Of a stretch of DNA of 64,000 bases, positions 17,527 to 25,690 are shown piece after piece. The notes beneath the pieces were generated by a model. It saw nothing but the letters and a program-made list of their open reading frames with translations, made no database searches and was not told where the DNA came from. The position numbers were made by a program, and so were the translations under genes. The stretch is from Xanthomonas sp. NCPPB 1128 (GTDB lineage: Bacteria > Pseudomonadota > Gammaproteobacteria > Xanthomonadales > Xanthomonadaceae), in NCBI RefSeq assembly GCF_001043115.1, contig NZ_LFME01000011.1:1-64000 (forward strand), written 5' to 3'. Numbering within the stretch: position 1 is the first letter of the stretch; each line of letters opens with the position of its first letter.

Positions 17527-18123
17527 TCAGTTGGGCAGGTCGACCTGGATGTCATGCGACCCGGCCACGACCGCAATCACCATCCCGACCAGCACCAGCA
17601 GCGCCACCGGCCCGGCGATCGCCAGCCATGCCCAGGTCCATGGGCTGAACCGCTCCGCCGCGCTGCGCGGCAGGCCGCGTGCCTGCTTGAACCGGGCCAG
17701 GCGCTGGTTGACCAGCAGCACCGGTGTCCAGGCCAGCAGGGTCAGCAGCGACAGCACCGAAGGCCACAGTCCGATCAGGCTCAGGCAGCCGTACGCAAGC
17801 CCAGGCCCCAGCCAGCCGACCAGCACGCCGCGCTGTGCGCCGATGGTGCGTTCCAGCGCACGAAAGCAGGCGAACACCCAGATCAGCGAGAACACCGAGC
17901 GCCACACCGGCGAGATGCGCCGGCGCCCGGACAGCAGGCGCAGCGCGCGCCAGTTGCGGTAGAACCAGTACAGCGCATACCAGCCGAAGCTGGTCGCGCA
18001 CAGCAGCGCCAACTTGGTTGCCGACGGTGCGAACAACGCCGACAGGGGATCGGTGGGCACTGCAGCGGGCACGGCGTCAGGCAGCGCAGCGGCGGGTGCG
18101 GCGTACGGGTTGTCTGTTTGCAT
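17527..18123 (-). CDS. Uncharacterised small membrane protein
   Basis: A 198-residue protein with an alanine/proline-rich N-terminus (MQTDNPYAAPAAALPD) and about four hydrophobic helices, including LALLCATSFGWYALYWFYRNW and a C-terminal VALLVLVGMVIAVVAG. The NPYAAP opening and the pattern of an aromatic-rich first helix followed by WRALR are common in small inner-membrane proteins of Xanthomonadaceae, but I assign no function. The ATG at 18123 precedes the whole conserved-looking part. It lies 94 bp from the diguanylate cyclase stop on the same strand. Confidence 0.65.
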   Translation of the reverse strand: MQTDNPYAAPAAALPDAVPAAVPTDPLSALFAPSATKLALLCATSFGWYALYWFYRNWRALRLLSGRRRISPVWRSVFSLIWVFACFRALERTIGAQRGVLVGWLGPGLAYGCLSLIGLWPSVLSLLTLLAWTPVLLVNQRLARFKQARGLPRSAAERFSPWTWAWLAIAGPVALLVLVGMVIAVVAGSHDIQVDLPN

Positions 18124-18217
18124 GGGGGCATTTTGGCGCACCGCACCCTCATCCGCCCTTTCGGGGCACCGTTCCCCCGAGAAGGGGGCCATGGTCCCGG
18201 CGGGAGAAGGGACTCAA

Positions 18218-19717
18218 TCAGCGAACGGCCACCGCGCGATGCCGCCGCTTGTCCGCGTACATCGCCGCGTCGGCCTGATCGAGCAGTTCCTCCAGCGCCT
18301 CCGCGTCCAGATCGCGGCGGTGGCACAGGGCCAGGCCGAAGCTGGCCGACAACCCGGTCGCGAACCCGTCGTCCTCGCCGGGCTTGGCAAGCGCCGCGCG
18401 CAGCGTGTCGATCAGTGCGTGCGCCCGCTCCGGCGTGGTCAGCGGCAGGTACAGCGCGAACTCGTCGCCCCCTCGGCGCCCCAGCAACTGGCCCGGCCGC
18501 AGACAGTGCCGGCAGCGCTTGACGAGGGCACGCAAGGCCGCGTCGCCGGCCGCATGTCCGAACTGGTCGTTGATCGCCTTGAGGTTGTCCATGTCGGCGA
18601 CGATCACCGCCAGCGGACGCGGGTCGTGCGCGGCCAGCTGCAGATCGTTGAGCACCTGCTCCAGGAATCCGGTCCGCGACAGCGCCCCGGTCACCGGATC
18701 GCGTACCAGCGCATGGCGCAATCGCGTGTTGTCGGCATAGAGCCCGGGCACGGCCAGGCCGAAGTAACTGTTCGCCGCCAGGCTGATCATGGCGAACTGC
18801 AGCGCCAGCGCCTGTGCCTCGAGCCGCAGCAACGGCGTGGCCAGGGCGATCAACAGGCTGAAGGCGGCGATCGCCACCAGCGCCTGCAGCATTCCGTGGG
18901 TATGCACGATCCACAACTGGATCACCACCACCACGAACAGCGCGAACACCACCGCCGGCTGCCGCGGCAACGCCGCCGCCAACGCCATCACCGCCAGGGT
19001 GACGCCGAGCAGCAACGCGAGCTTGACCAGATAGCCGGAGACGCTTCCGGCCGGCGCGATCATCCCCGACAAGCGCGGGATCCCCGGCTGTGGCGCGATC
19101 TGCAGGCGCTCGGCCAGACGCAGCACCGCCACGATCGCCAGCGGACCGAGCGCCAGCAGGCCGGCGTAGTCGCCGATCGCCCACGGGATCAACTGCGCGA
19201 ACATGCTCGGCAAGTCGATGGCGCCGGTGACGGCCAGCCCCGCCCCGCCCAGGCAGGCAGACAGCAGCGAGGCCACCCCGCCGCCCAGGATGAAGCAGGT
19301 GACCACACGCGGCAGGCTGCTCGAGGACACGGCGCGGCCGACGCGGCGCAGCAGCCAGGCCAGGCCGCCCCAGATGCAGAACTGTTGCGCGGTGAACAGC
19401 AGCGCATAGCCCAGGACCGCCCGACCGGGAACGACCGGGTGGCCACTCGTGCGATAGAAGCTCAGCAGCGTGGCCAGCACGCAGGCGATGGCGATCGCCG
19501 GCGCGCCGCGCCAGCCCAGCACCATGAACGTGGCCAGCGTCACCGCCACCGGCGGGAACCACAGGCTGGCATGCAGTTGATAGTCCAGGACCCGCGCCAA
19601 CTCGAAGACCGCCAGCCACGCCGCCACCAGCACCACCGACAGCACCAGCAGCGCGCCGCGACGGCGCGGCGCCGCGGCGCGCGTGCGAAACGGCGCCTCG
19701 GCGTCCCAGCCTGTCAT
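18218..19717 (-). CDS. MASE1-like membrane diguanylate cyclase (GGDEF)
   Basis: A 499-residue protein. The first 320 residues hold about eight hydrophobic helices, including HASLWFPPVAVTLATFMVLG, resembling the MASE1 sensor, which has no known ligand. A GGDEF domain follows: ALSRTGFLEQV opens it and RRGGDEFALYLPL carries the intact active site at 416-420, so it should make cyclic di-GMP from GTP. The inhibitory RxxD site five residues upstream is absent (RPGQ instead), suggesting no product feedback at that site. The ATG at 19717 overlaps the stop of the upstream propeller gene by 4 bp (ATGA), implying coupled translation and a shared pathway. Confidence 0.9.
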   Translation of the reverse strand: MTGWDAEAPFRTRAAAPRRRGALLVLSVVLVAAWLAVFELARVLDYQLHASLWFPPVAVTLATFMVLGWRGAPAIAIACVLATLLSFYRTSGHPVVPGRAVLGYALLFTAQQFCIWGGLAWLLRRVGRAVSSSSLPRVVTCFILGGGVASLLSACLGGAGLAVTGAIDLPSMFAQLIPWAIGDYAGLLALGPLAIVAVLRLAERLQIAPQPGIPRLSGMIAPAGSVSGYLVKLALLLGVTLAVMALAAALPRQPAVVFALFVVVVIQLWIVHTHGMLQALVAIAAFSLLIALATPLLRLEAQALALQFAMISLAANSYFGLAVPGLYADNTRLRHALVRDPVTGALSRTGFLEQVLNDLQLAAHDPRPLAVIVADMDNLKAINDQFGHAAGDAALRALVKRCRHCLRPGQLLGRRGGDEFALYLPLTTPERAHALIDTLRAALAKPGEDDGFATGLSASFGLALCHRRDLDAEALEELLDQADAAMYADKRRHRAVAVR

Positions 19718-20994
19718 CCATCCGCCTCCGGCCGGCCACGGCCGATGGCCGAACCGGGGCCGACGAAGGCGGTGACCGTGCTGTCGTCGCTGCCGCCCAC
19801 CACCACCGTCGCATCGCTGCACAGGCGGATCGGCCAGCTCATGTTGTCCGTGCCATAGGACCATTGCAGCGTGCCGTCGCCCGCGTTCCAGACGCTGAAC
19901 GCGCCAGGCGTGCCGTCGGGATGGCCATCGGCCAGCCCCAGCCACTGTCCGCCAGGATCGAACGCCAGACAGTTGGGCGAGTGCGCGCTGTGCGCGGTCC
20001 ACTGCAGCGTCGCCGCGGTGCCGGTATCGGCGTACACGGCGACGACGCCGCCACCCTTGAGGTTGCCGGCGATCGCGACCTTGTCGCCGGCGCGGTCGCA
20101 GGCCACCCCATAGATGGTCGTCGCCCCCTCGGGCACCGTCTCGGTCCAGGCTGGCGCAGGCGTTTTCTGGAACGTCGCCACGTCGAAGGCGTACAGCGTG
20201 CCGTCGCTGGCACCGGCATAGGCCCGGCGCCCATCGCCGGACAGCGCCGCGGCATGCACGCGGGCCTGCCCGGGCAACTGCCAGCGCGTGAGCGCCGCCG
20301 GTTGTCCGGACGCGATCGAGAACAGGATGATCTCGCCCTGTGCGCTGGCCACCAGTCCGATCGTGCCGTCGGCGGCGAGGCCGGTGGCCATCACGCTGTC
20401 GGCGCTGTCGCTGTCACCACCAGCGCTCAGCGCGATGCACACGGGCGTGGCGGGGAAGGTCCCGTCGCCGTCGCGGCAGAACAGATAGCCCTGCTCGGCA
20501 CCGGCCAGCAACGTTTGCCCACGCGCATCCAGCGTCACCATGTTGCCGCGGCCAGGGAGCGCATACGACAGCAGTTCGTTTCCGCCGGGAACCGCCCAGG
20601 CACTGATGAAGCCCGCATACGGTGCCTGGCTCTGCCAGCCGCAACTGGCCACGGTGCCGCCGTCCGCCGCCACGTCGACCCAGTACACGCCCTGCCAGCC
20701 TTCGAACTCCTTCTTCAGCAGAAGGTTGCCCGCCCGATCCCAGGCATAGGTGCCGAAGCACCCCTGCTGGTCGTCGCACACGTCGCTGCGCGTGGCCGCG
20801 GGTGCGATGCGTTCGAATATCTTGCGTTGCTCGAGCGGCACCGCTTCCAGCCCGGGAATCTGCGACAGGCCGCCGTACTGATGGAAAAAGGTGCCGGCGA
20901 CGATGACATCGCCATCGTCGGACACCGCCACCGAGTTGATGTAGTAGCCGGCATGCGGCTGTGTCGACCAGAGCAATTCAGGCACGTCGTTCAT
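19714..20994 (-). CDS. Cytoplasmic WD40/PQQ-like beta-propeller protein
   Basis: A 426-residue protein without a signal peptide or membrane segment. It contains repeating short blocks such as INSVAVSDDGDVIVAGTF, AALSGDGRRAYAGASDG and LAFDPGGQWLGLADG, each a predicted beta-propeller blade, about seven in all. An early pair of cysteines (DVCDDQQGCFG) may be structural. No catalytic motif is visible, so a scaffold or ligand-sensing role is the best inference. The gene overlaps the diguanylate cyclase start by 4 bp, the strongest clue to function. The ATG at 20994 is preceded by a GAGGGA-type ribosome-binding site. Confidence 0.75.
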   Translation of the reverse strand: MNDVPELLWSTQPHAGYYINSVAVSDDGDVIVAGTFFHQYGGLSQIPGLEAVPLEQRKIFERIAPAATRSDVCDDQQGCFGTYAWDRAGNLLLKKEFEGWQGVYWVDVAADGGTVASCGWQSQAPYAGFISAWAVPGGNELLSYALPGRGNMVTLDARGQTLLAGAEQGYLFCRDGDGTFPATPVCIALSAGGDSDSADSVMATGLAADGTIGLVASAQGEIILFSIASGQPAALTRWQLPGQARVHAAALSGDGRRAYAGASDGTLYAFDVATFQKTPAPAWTETVPEGATTIYGVACDRAGDKVAIAGNLKGGGVVAVYADTGTAATLQWTAHSAHSPNCLAFDPGGQWLGLADGHPDGTPGAFSVWNAGDGTLQWSYGTDNMSWPIRLCSDATVVVGGSDDSTVTAFVGPGSAIGRGRPEADG

Positions 20995-21152
20995 GGCGGC
21001 TTCCCTCCCTTCGGCTGAAGCGTCCGCGATGGACTTACGGCGGACGGCTGACTGAAACACGACACCCGTGAACGCACCGGAGACGGCCGCGATGCCATGG
21101 GTTGCCCGTCATCGCACGGGCGCCTGGCCTCGCGCTCGCGCGCCGGACCGGC

Positions 21153-22283
21153 TCAGCGCACCTCGGCGATCTCGACCCCGTCCAGGCCCTGCGCCAGGGT
21201 GCGCGCGTCGCCGCCCTGGGCCAGCTTGATGCGCAGGCGCACCTCGTTCTGCGAGTCGGCGTGGCGCAATGCGTCCTCGTAGCTGATCTCGCCGGCCTGG
21301 TACAGCTCGAACAGGCTCTGGTCGAAGGTCTTCATGCCCAGGTTGGTGGACTCCTTCATCACGTCCTTGAGCTTGTGGATCTCGCCTTCGCGGATGTAGT
21401 CCTGCACCAGCGGCGTGCCGAGCATGATCTCCATCGCCACGCGGCGGCCCTTGCCGTCCGGGGTCGGGATCAGCTGCTGCGCGACCACCCCGCGCAGGTT
21501 CAGCGACAGATCCATCAGCAGCTGGCTGCGGCGGTCTTCGGGGAAGAAGTTGATGACGCGGTCCATCGCCTGGTTGGCGTTGTTGGCGTGCAGGGTGCAC
21601 AGCACCAGGTGGCCGGTCTCGGCGAAGGAGATGGCGTGGTCCATGCCCTCGCGGGTGCGCACCTCGCCGATCATGATCACGTCCGGCGCCTGGCGCAGGG
21701 TGTTCTTCAGCGCGTTCTCCCAGCTGTCGGTGTCGATGCCGACCTCGCGCTGGGTGATGATGCAGCCCTCGTGCTTGTGCACGAACTCGATCGGGTCCTC
21801 GATGGTGATGATGTGCCCGGTGGAGTTCTGGTTGCGGTAGCCGATCATCGCCGCCAGCGAGGTCGACTTGCCGGTGCCGGTGGCGCCGACGAAGATGATG
21901 ATGCCGCGCTTGGTCATCGCCAGGGTCTTGATCACCGGCGGCAGGTTCAGCTCGTCCACGCTGGGAATGCGCGTCTCGATCCGGCGCAGCACCATGCCGA
22001 CCTGGTTGCGCTGGTAGAAGCAGCTGACGCGGAAGCGCCCGACCCCGGCCACGCCGATGGCGAAGTTGCACTCGTGGGTCTTCTCGAACTCCTCGCGCTG
22101 CGCCGGCGTCATCACGTTCAGCACCAGGTCGCGGCTCTGCTGCGGGGTCAGCGGCGTCTGCGTGATCGGGGTGATCTTGCCGTGCACCTTGATCGCCGGC
22201 GGCATGCCCGAGGTGATGAACAGATCCGACGCCTTCTGGTGCGCCATCAGTTTCAGGAAGGAGGTGAAGTCGATGGTGCTCAT
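21153..22283 (-). CDS. pilU: Type IV pilus retraction ATPase PilU
   Basis: A 376-residue secretion-superfamily ATPase that helps PilT retract type IV pili. GATGTGKST is the Walker A box, TIEDPIEFVHKH the Asp box, MIGEVRTREGMDHAI the Walker B region and TGHLVLCTLHANN the His box. The N-terminal domain (LMAHQKASDLFITSGMPP) and the long C-terminal tail beyond the PilT length distinguish PilU from PilT. It follows pilT on the minus strand after 118 bp, almost all of it a repeat pair, and it has an AAGGAGCACGCC leader before the ATG. Confidence 0.96.
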   Translation of the reverse strand: MSTIDFTSFLKLMAHQKASDLFITSGMPPAIKVHGKITPITQTPLTPQQSRDLVLNVMTPAQREEFEKTHECNFAIGVAGVGRFRVSCFYQRNQVGMVLRRIETRIPSVDELNLPPVIKTLAMTKRGIIIFVGATGTGKSTSLAAMIGYRNQNSTGHIITIEDPIEFVHKHEGCIITQREVGIDTDSWENALKNTLRQAPDVIMIGEVRTREGMDHAISFAETGHLVLCTLHANNANQAMDRVINFFPEDRRSQLLMDLSLNLRGVVAQQLIPTPDGKGRRVAMEIMLGTPLVQDYIREGEIHKLKDVMKESTNLGMKTFDQSLFELYQAGEISYEDALRHADSQNEVRLRIKLAQGGDARTLAQGLDGVEIAEVR

Positions 22284-22298
22284 GGCGTGCTCCTTCGG

Positions 22299-22403
22299 AG
22301 CGGGGATTGGGGAGTCGGGATTGGGGATTGGTAAGAGCGGGCATCCTAGGATCGGAGAGACCCGCGTTTGCGAATCCCCAATCCCGACTCCCCAATCCCC
22401 GCT
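22299..22403. repeat. Perfect 31-bp inverted repeat of heptamer sequence between pilT and pilU
   Basis: Left arm 22299-22329 is built from GGGATTG-like 7-bp units; the right arm 22373-22403 is its exact complement. The 43-bp spacer is 22330-22372. The right arm reaches into the first two bases of the pilT stop codon, and the left arm lies 16 bp before the pilU start. In RNA it could fold into a 31-bp hairpin separating the two cistrons. Confidence 0.9.
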
Positions 22404-23439
22404 ACTCGAACAACCGCTTGTCCTTGGCGTACTCGCGGGCCTGGTTGCGGGTGATCAGGCTGCGCTTGACCAGGTCCTGCAGGTGCTGGTCCAGGGTCTG
22501 CATGCCGTTCTGCTGGCCGGTCTGGATCGCCGAGTACATCTGCGCCACCTTGTCCTCGCGGATCAGGTTGCGGATGGCGGGGGTGCCGACCATGATCTCC
22601 CACGCCGCGGTGCGGCCGCCGCCGACTTTCTTCAGCAGCGCCTGCGAGATCACCGCGCGCAGCGATTCGGACAGCATCGAGCGCACCATCGGCTTCTCGC
22701 CGGCGGGGAACACGTCGATGATGCGGTCGATGGTCTTGGCCGCCGAGCTGGTGTGCAGGGTGCCGAACACCAGGTGGCCGGTCTCGGCCGCGGTCAGCGC
22801 CAGGCGGATGGTTTCCAGGTCGCGCAACTCGCCGACCAGGATGATGTCCGGGTCTTCGCGCAGCGCCGAACGCAGCGCCTCGTTGAAGCCGTGGGTGTCG
22901 CGGTGCACCTCGCGCTGGTTGATCAGGCACTTCTGCGAGGTGTGCACGAATTCGATCGGATCCTCGACGGTGAGGATGTGGCCGTATTCGTTCTTGTTGA
23001 TGTAGTCGATCATGCCGGCGAGCGTGGTCGACTTGCCCGAACCGGTCGGCCCGGTGACCAGGATCAGGCCCTGCGGCTGGTCGATCAGCTGGCGGAAGAT
23101 CGGCGGGCAACCCAGGTCTTCCAGGGTCAGCACTTCGGAGGGAATGGTGCGGAACACCGCGCCGGCGCCGCGGTTCTGGTTGAACGCGTTGACGCGGAAG
23201 CGCGCCAGGCTGGGGATCTCGAAGGAGAAGTCGACCTCGAGGAATTCCTCGTAGTCGCGGCGCTGCTTGTCCGACATGATGTCGTAGACAAGCGCATGCA
23301 CCTGCTTGTGGTCCAGCGCCGGAATGTTGATGCGGCGGACGTCGCCATCGACCCGGATCATCGGCGGCAGGCCCGCGGACAGGTGCAGGTCGGACGCCTT
23401 GTTCTTGACCGAGAACGCCAATAGTTCAGCGATATCCAT
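22402..23439 (-). CDS. pilT: Type IV pilus retraction ATPase PilT
   Basis: A 345-residue hexameric motor ATPase that powers pilus retraction and twitching. It has GPTGSGKST (Walker A), TVEDPIEFVHTSQ (Asp box), LVGELRDLETIRLALTAAETGH (Walker B and following AIRNLIRE-type motif in the C-terminal part), and FGTLHTSS (His box). AIRNLIRED near the C-terminus is the PilT-specific motif needed for retraction. Length equals that of characterised PilT proteins. The ATG at 23439 gives MDIAELLAFSVKNKASDLHLS, the canonical N-terminus. It is divergent from yggS with 86 bp between. Confidence 0.97.
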   Translation of the reverse strand: MDIAELLAFSVKNKASDLHLSAGLPPMIRVDGDVRRINIPALDHKQVHALVYDIMSDKQRRDYEEFLEVDFSFEIPSLARFRVNAFNQNRGAGAVFRTIPSEVLTLEDLGCPPIFRQLIDQPQGLILVTGPTGSGKSTTLAGMIDYINKNEYGHILTVEDPIEFVHTSQKCLINQREVHRDTHGFNEALRSALREDPDIILVGELRDLETIRLALTAAETGHLVFGTLHTSSAAKTIDRIIDVFPAGEKPMVRSMLSESLRAVISQALLKKVGGGRTAAWEIMVGTPAIRNLIREDKVAQMYSAIQTGQQNGMQTLDQHLQDLVKRSLITRNQAREYAKDKRLFE

Positions 23440-23525
23440 ACGCTGCTTTTCCCCTTGGGCTGCGACTGGAAGGATGATTCCCCGGCCGGCAGTATAGCGC
23501 CCTTCCCTTTGCCGGAACGCCGCTC

Positions 23526-24212
23526 GTGCCCCTCTCTCCGCTGCAACAGATCCGCCTGGACATGGACCGCGCCGCCGACGCCGCAGGGCGCCCGCACGCG
23601 CAGTTGCTGGCGGTGTCCAAGACCCAGCCGGCCGAGGCCGTGGCGGCACTGGCCGCACAGGGGCAGCGCGCCTTCGGCGAGAACTACGTGCAGGAAGCGG
23701 CGGCCAAGATCGCCGCGCTGGCCGAGGCCGGACTGGAGTGGCACCTGATCGGCCACCTGCAGTCGAACAAGGCCGAACTGGCGGCGACGCTGTTCGACTG
23801 GGTGCAGACCGTGGACCGGCCCAAGCTGGTCGCCGCCCTGGCCAAGGGCCGCGCCGCCGCGTCCGCGCCGCTGAACGTGCTGATCCAGGTCAACATCGAC
23901 GACGAGGCCAGCAAGCATGGCTGCCAGCCCGACGCCGTGGACGCCCTGGCCGCGGCCATCGCTGCGCAGCCGACGCTGGCCCTGCGCGGGCTGATGGCCA
24001 TTCCCGCGCCCTGGCCCGAGGCCGAGCGCCGCATCGACGCGTTCGCGCGCATGCACGCCCTGTTCGCGCGGCTGCGCACGGCCTATCCGCAGGTCGACAC
24101 CTTGTCGATGGGCATGAGCGGCGACTTCGCCGACGCGATCGCTGCGGGCGCCACCATGGTGCGGGTCGGCACCGCGCTGTTCGGCGCGCGCGGTCCACGC
24201 GTTGCTGGCTGA
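23526..24212 (+). CDS. yggS: YggS-family PLP homeostasis protein
   Basis: A 228-residue TIM-barrel protein that binds pyridoxal phosphate and helps keep free PLP balanced. K32 in AVSKTQP is the Schiff-base lysine, FGENYVQEA and EWHLIGHLQSNKA are the next landmarks, and LSMGMSGDFADAIAAGATMVRVG is the phosphate-binding end of the barrel. The start codon is GTG at 23526. Its place between pilT and proC is a conserved arrangement in gammaproteobacteria, although here a secreted-protein gene separates it from proC. Confidence 0.95.
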   Translation: MPLSPLQQIRLDMDRAADAAGRPHAQLLAVSKTQPAEAVAALAAQGQRAFGENYVQEAAAKIAALAEAGLEWHLIGHLQSNKAELAATLFDWVQTVDRPKLVAALAKGRAAASAPLNVLIQVNIDDEASKHGCQPDAVDALAAAIAAQPTLALRGLMAIPAPWPEAERRIDAFARMHALFARLRTAYPQVDTLSMGMSGDFADAIAAGATMVRVGTALFGARGPRVAG

Positions 24213-24512
24213 TCCCGCTGCTGCGGGCGCCGCATTACCGCACTCCCCGTGACACGGTGATGATTTGTCTACGGGCGCTTCAAACACGATTCACCAACAT
24301 CGGAATTCTGTCGTAGCCGATCCTGTTGAAAACCATAGAGTTTCGGGATGAATGAAAGGTTCGCTCCGACAGCGCTTGCTGAACCATGCGACACGGTTGC
24401 GAACCGTTAATTCAGTCACGTTTCAGACGCGCACGCTTCGGCTTCCATGGCGGCCGACCGCGGGTACTCCGCAGTCCATTGCCGAATGCGCTCGGCTCGA
24501 ACGAGGTCACAG
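24213..24512. other. AT-richer leader region before a secreted protein gene
   Basis: These 300 bases are visibly lower in GC than the surroundings, especially 24255-24430, which fits a promoter and a long untranslated leader for the exported protein that follows. I see only weak -35/-10 candidates, such as TTGAAA near 24327, and no gene. Confidence 0.4.
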
Positions 24513-25559
24513 ATGCAAGCATCCACCCGATTGCTGTTCGCCTCCTGCGTCATTGGTCTGCTGCACGTCCCCGCGGCCATGGCCGCGCCGACGGCGACGC
24601 CGGCCTGGACCAACGAAGAAGCGATGATGTCGCCCGCACAAGTCCAGGCCCGCACCGCCTGGCGCGAAACCATGGCGCATCAACCGACGCCGGCGGAAGG
24701 CTGCTTCCATGCCAACTTCCCCGATACGCAGTGGCAAGCGGACACCTGCAAGACCCTGACCCGCCGCGTGCATCCGATCCCGCACAAGATCCTGTTCGGC
24801 GCCACCGAAACCACCGGCAACGGCTACGACTACGCGCTGCGTTCCAGCAGCCTGATCAGCAAGGTCGTAGGCAGCTTCCCGCAGGTCACCGGCGTGACCT
24901 CGGAACAGGGCGTCGGCGTGGCGTCCTTCGGCGGCGGCGGCATCCTCGGCCCGAACGAGTACTCGCTGCAGATCAACTCCAACTACAACGCCACCACCAG
25001 CGTGTGCGGCGGCCGCTCCGGCTGCACCGTGTGGCAGCAGTTCGTCTACGCCACCGACTACGAGACCCAGGGCCAGGCCGCGGTGTTCATGCAGTACTGG
25101 CTGATCGGCTACGGCAGCAGCTGCCCGAGCGGCTGGATGAGCGGCGGCGGCTCGGACTGCTACCGCAACAGCAACGCGGTCAGCGCGCCGGACGTGCCGG
25201 CCACGCAACTGGCCAACCTCAAGCTGACCGGCTCGGCCACCGCCAACGGCAACGACACCATCACCTTCACCAACAACGGCACCGCCTACAGCGTCAGCGC
25301 CAAGGACAGCGTGGTCAAGCTGGCCACCGTCTGGAAGGACGCCGAGTTCAACGTGGTCGGCAACGCCGGCGGTTCCAGCGCCAACTTCAACTCCGGCTCG
25401 TCGATCACGGTGAAGGTGGCCGCCACCAACGGCTCCACCGCCGCCCCGACCTGCGCGGCCAATGCCGGCAGCACCGGCGAGACCAACAACCTCAACCTGG
25501 GCAGCTGCTCGACGGCCGGTGGCAGCACCCCGTCGATCTCCTTCACCGAGTCCAACTGA
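24513..25559 (+). CDS. Secreted protein of unknown function
   Basis: A 348-residue protein with a Sec signal peptide (MQASTRLLFASCVIGL, cleavage after AMA near residue 25). The mature part has several paired cysteines (GCFHANF and DTCKT; SVCGGRSGCT; SSCPSGW and DCYR; PTCAAN and GSCSTAG), suggesting disulfides outside the cell. The middle, around VWQQFVYATDYETQGQAAVF, looks globular. The last 110 residues are rich in Ser, Thr, Asn and Gly (TGSATANGNDTITFTNNGTAYS), like a beta-sandwich. I do not recognise a catalytic motif. The preference for Asn/Thr/Ser codons differs from neighbouring housekeeping genes. It interrupts the usual yggS-proC adjacency, so insertion by transfer is possible. Confidence 0.72.
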   Translation: MQASTRLLFASCVIGLLHVPAAMAAPTATPAWTNEEAMMSPAQVQARTAWRETMAHQPTPAEGCFHANFPDTQWQADTCKTLTRRVHPIPHKILFGATETTGNGYDYALRSSSLISKVVGSFPQVTGVTSEQGVGVASFGGGGILGPNEYSLQINSNYNATTSVCGGRSGCTVWQQFVYATDYETQGQAAVFMQYWLIGYGSSCPSGWMSGGGSDCYRNSNAVSAPDVPATQLANLKLTGSATANGNDTITFTNNGTAYSVSAKDSVVKLATVWKDAEFNVVGNAGGSSANFNSGSSITVKVAATNGSTAAPTCAANAGSTGETNNLNLGSCSTAGGSTPSISFTESN

Positions 25560-25565
25560 GGCCAC

Positions 25566-25595
25566 CGCGCCAGACCGCACCCCGCGGCTGGCGCG
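25566..25595 (+). terminator. Terminator-like hairpin after the secreted protein gene
   Basis: An 8-bp stem CGCGCCAG with its complement CTGGCGCG, 14-base loop, begins 6 bp after the stop codon. It is followed by TTCTC, only a weak T-run. Confidence 0.4.
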
Positions 25596-25690
25596 TTCTC
25601 GCCTGACACGATCCGGTCGCGCCGCACCGCAGCGCTGTGGCGCGGCGCAACCGCTACCATGGCGCTCCCTCTTCGCGACGGTGTTGCGCC

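Noticed and set aside
22299-22403. Insertion sequence ends
   Set aside because: The inverted repeat has only a 43-bp interior without coding capacity and is built from 7-bp units, so it is not a transposon.
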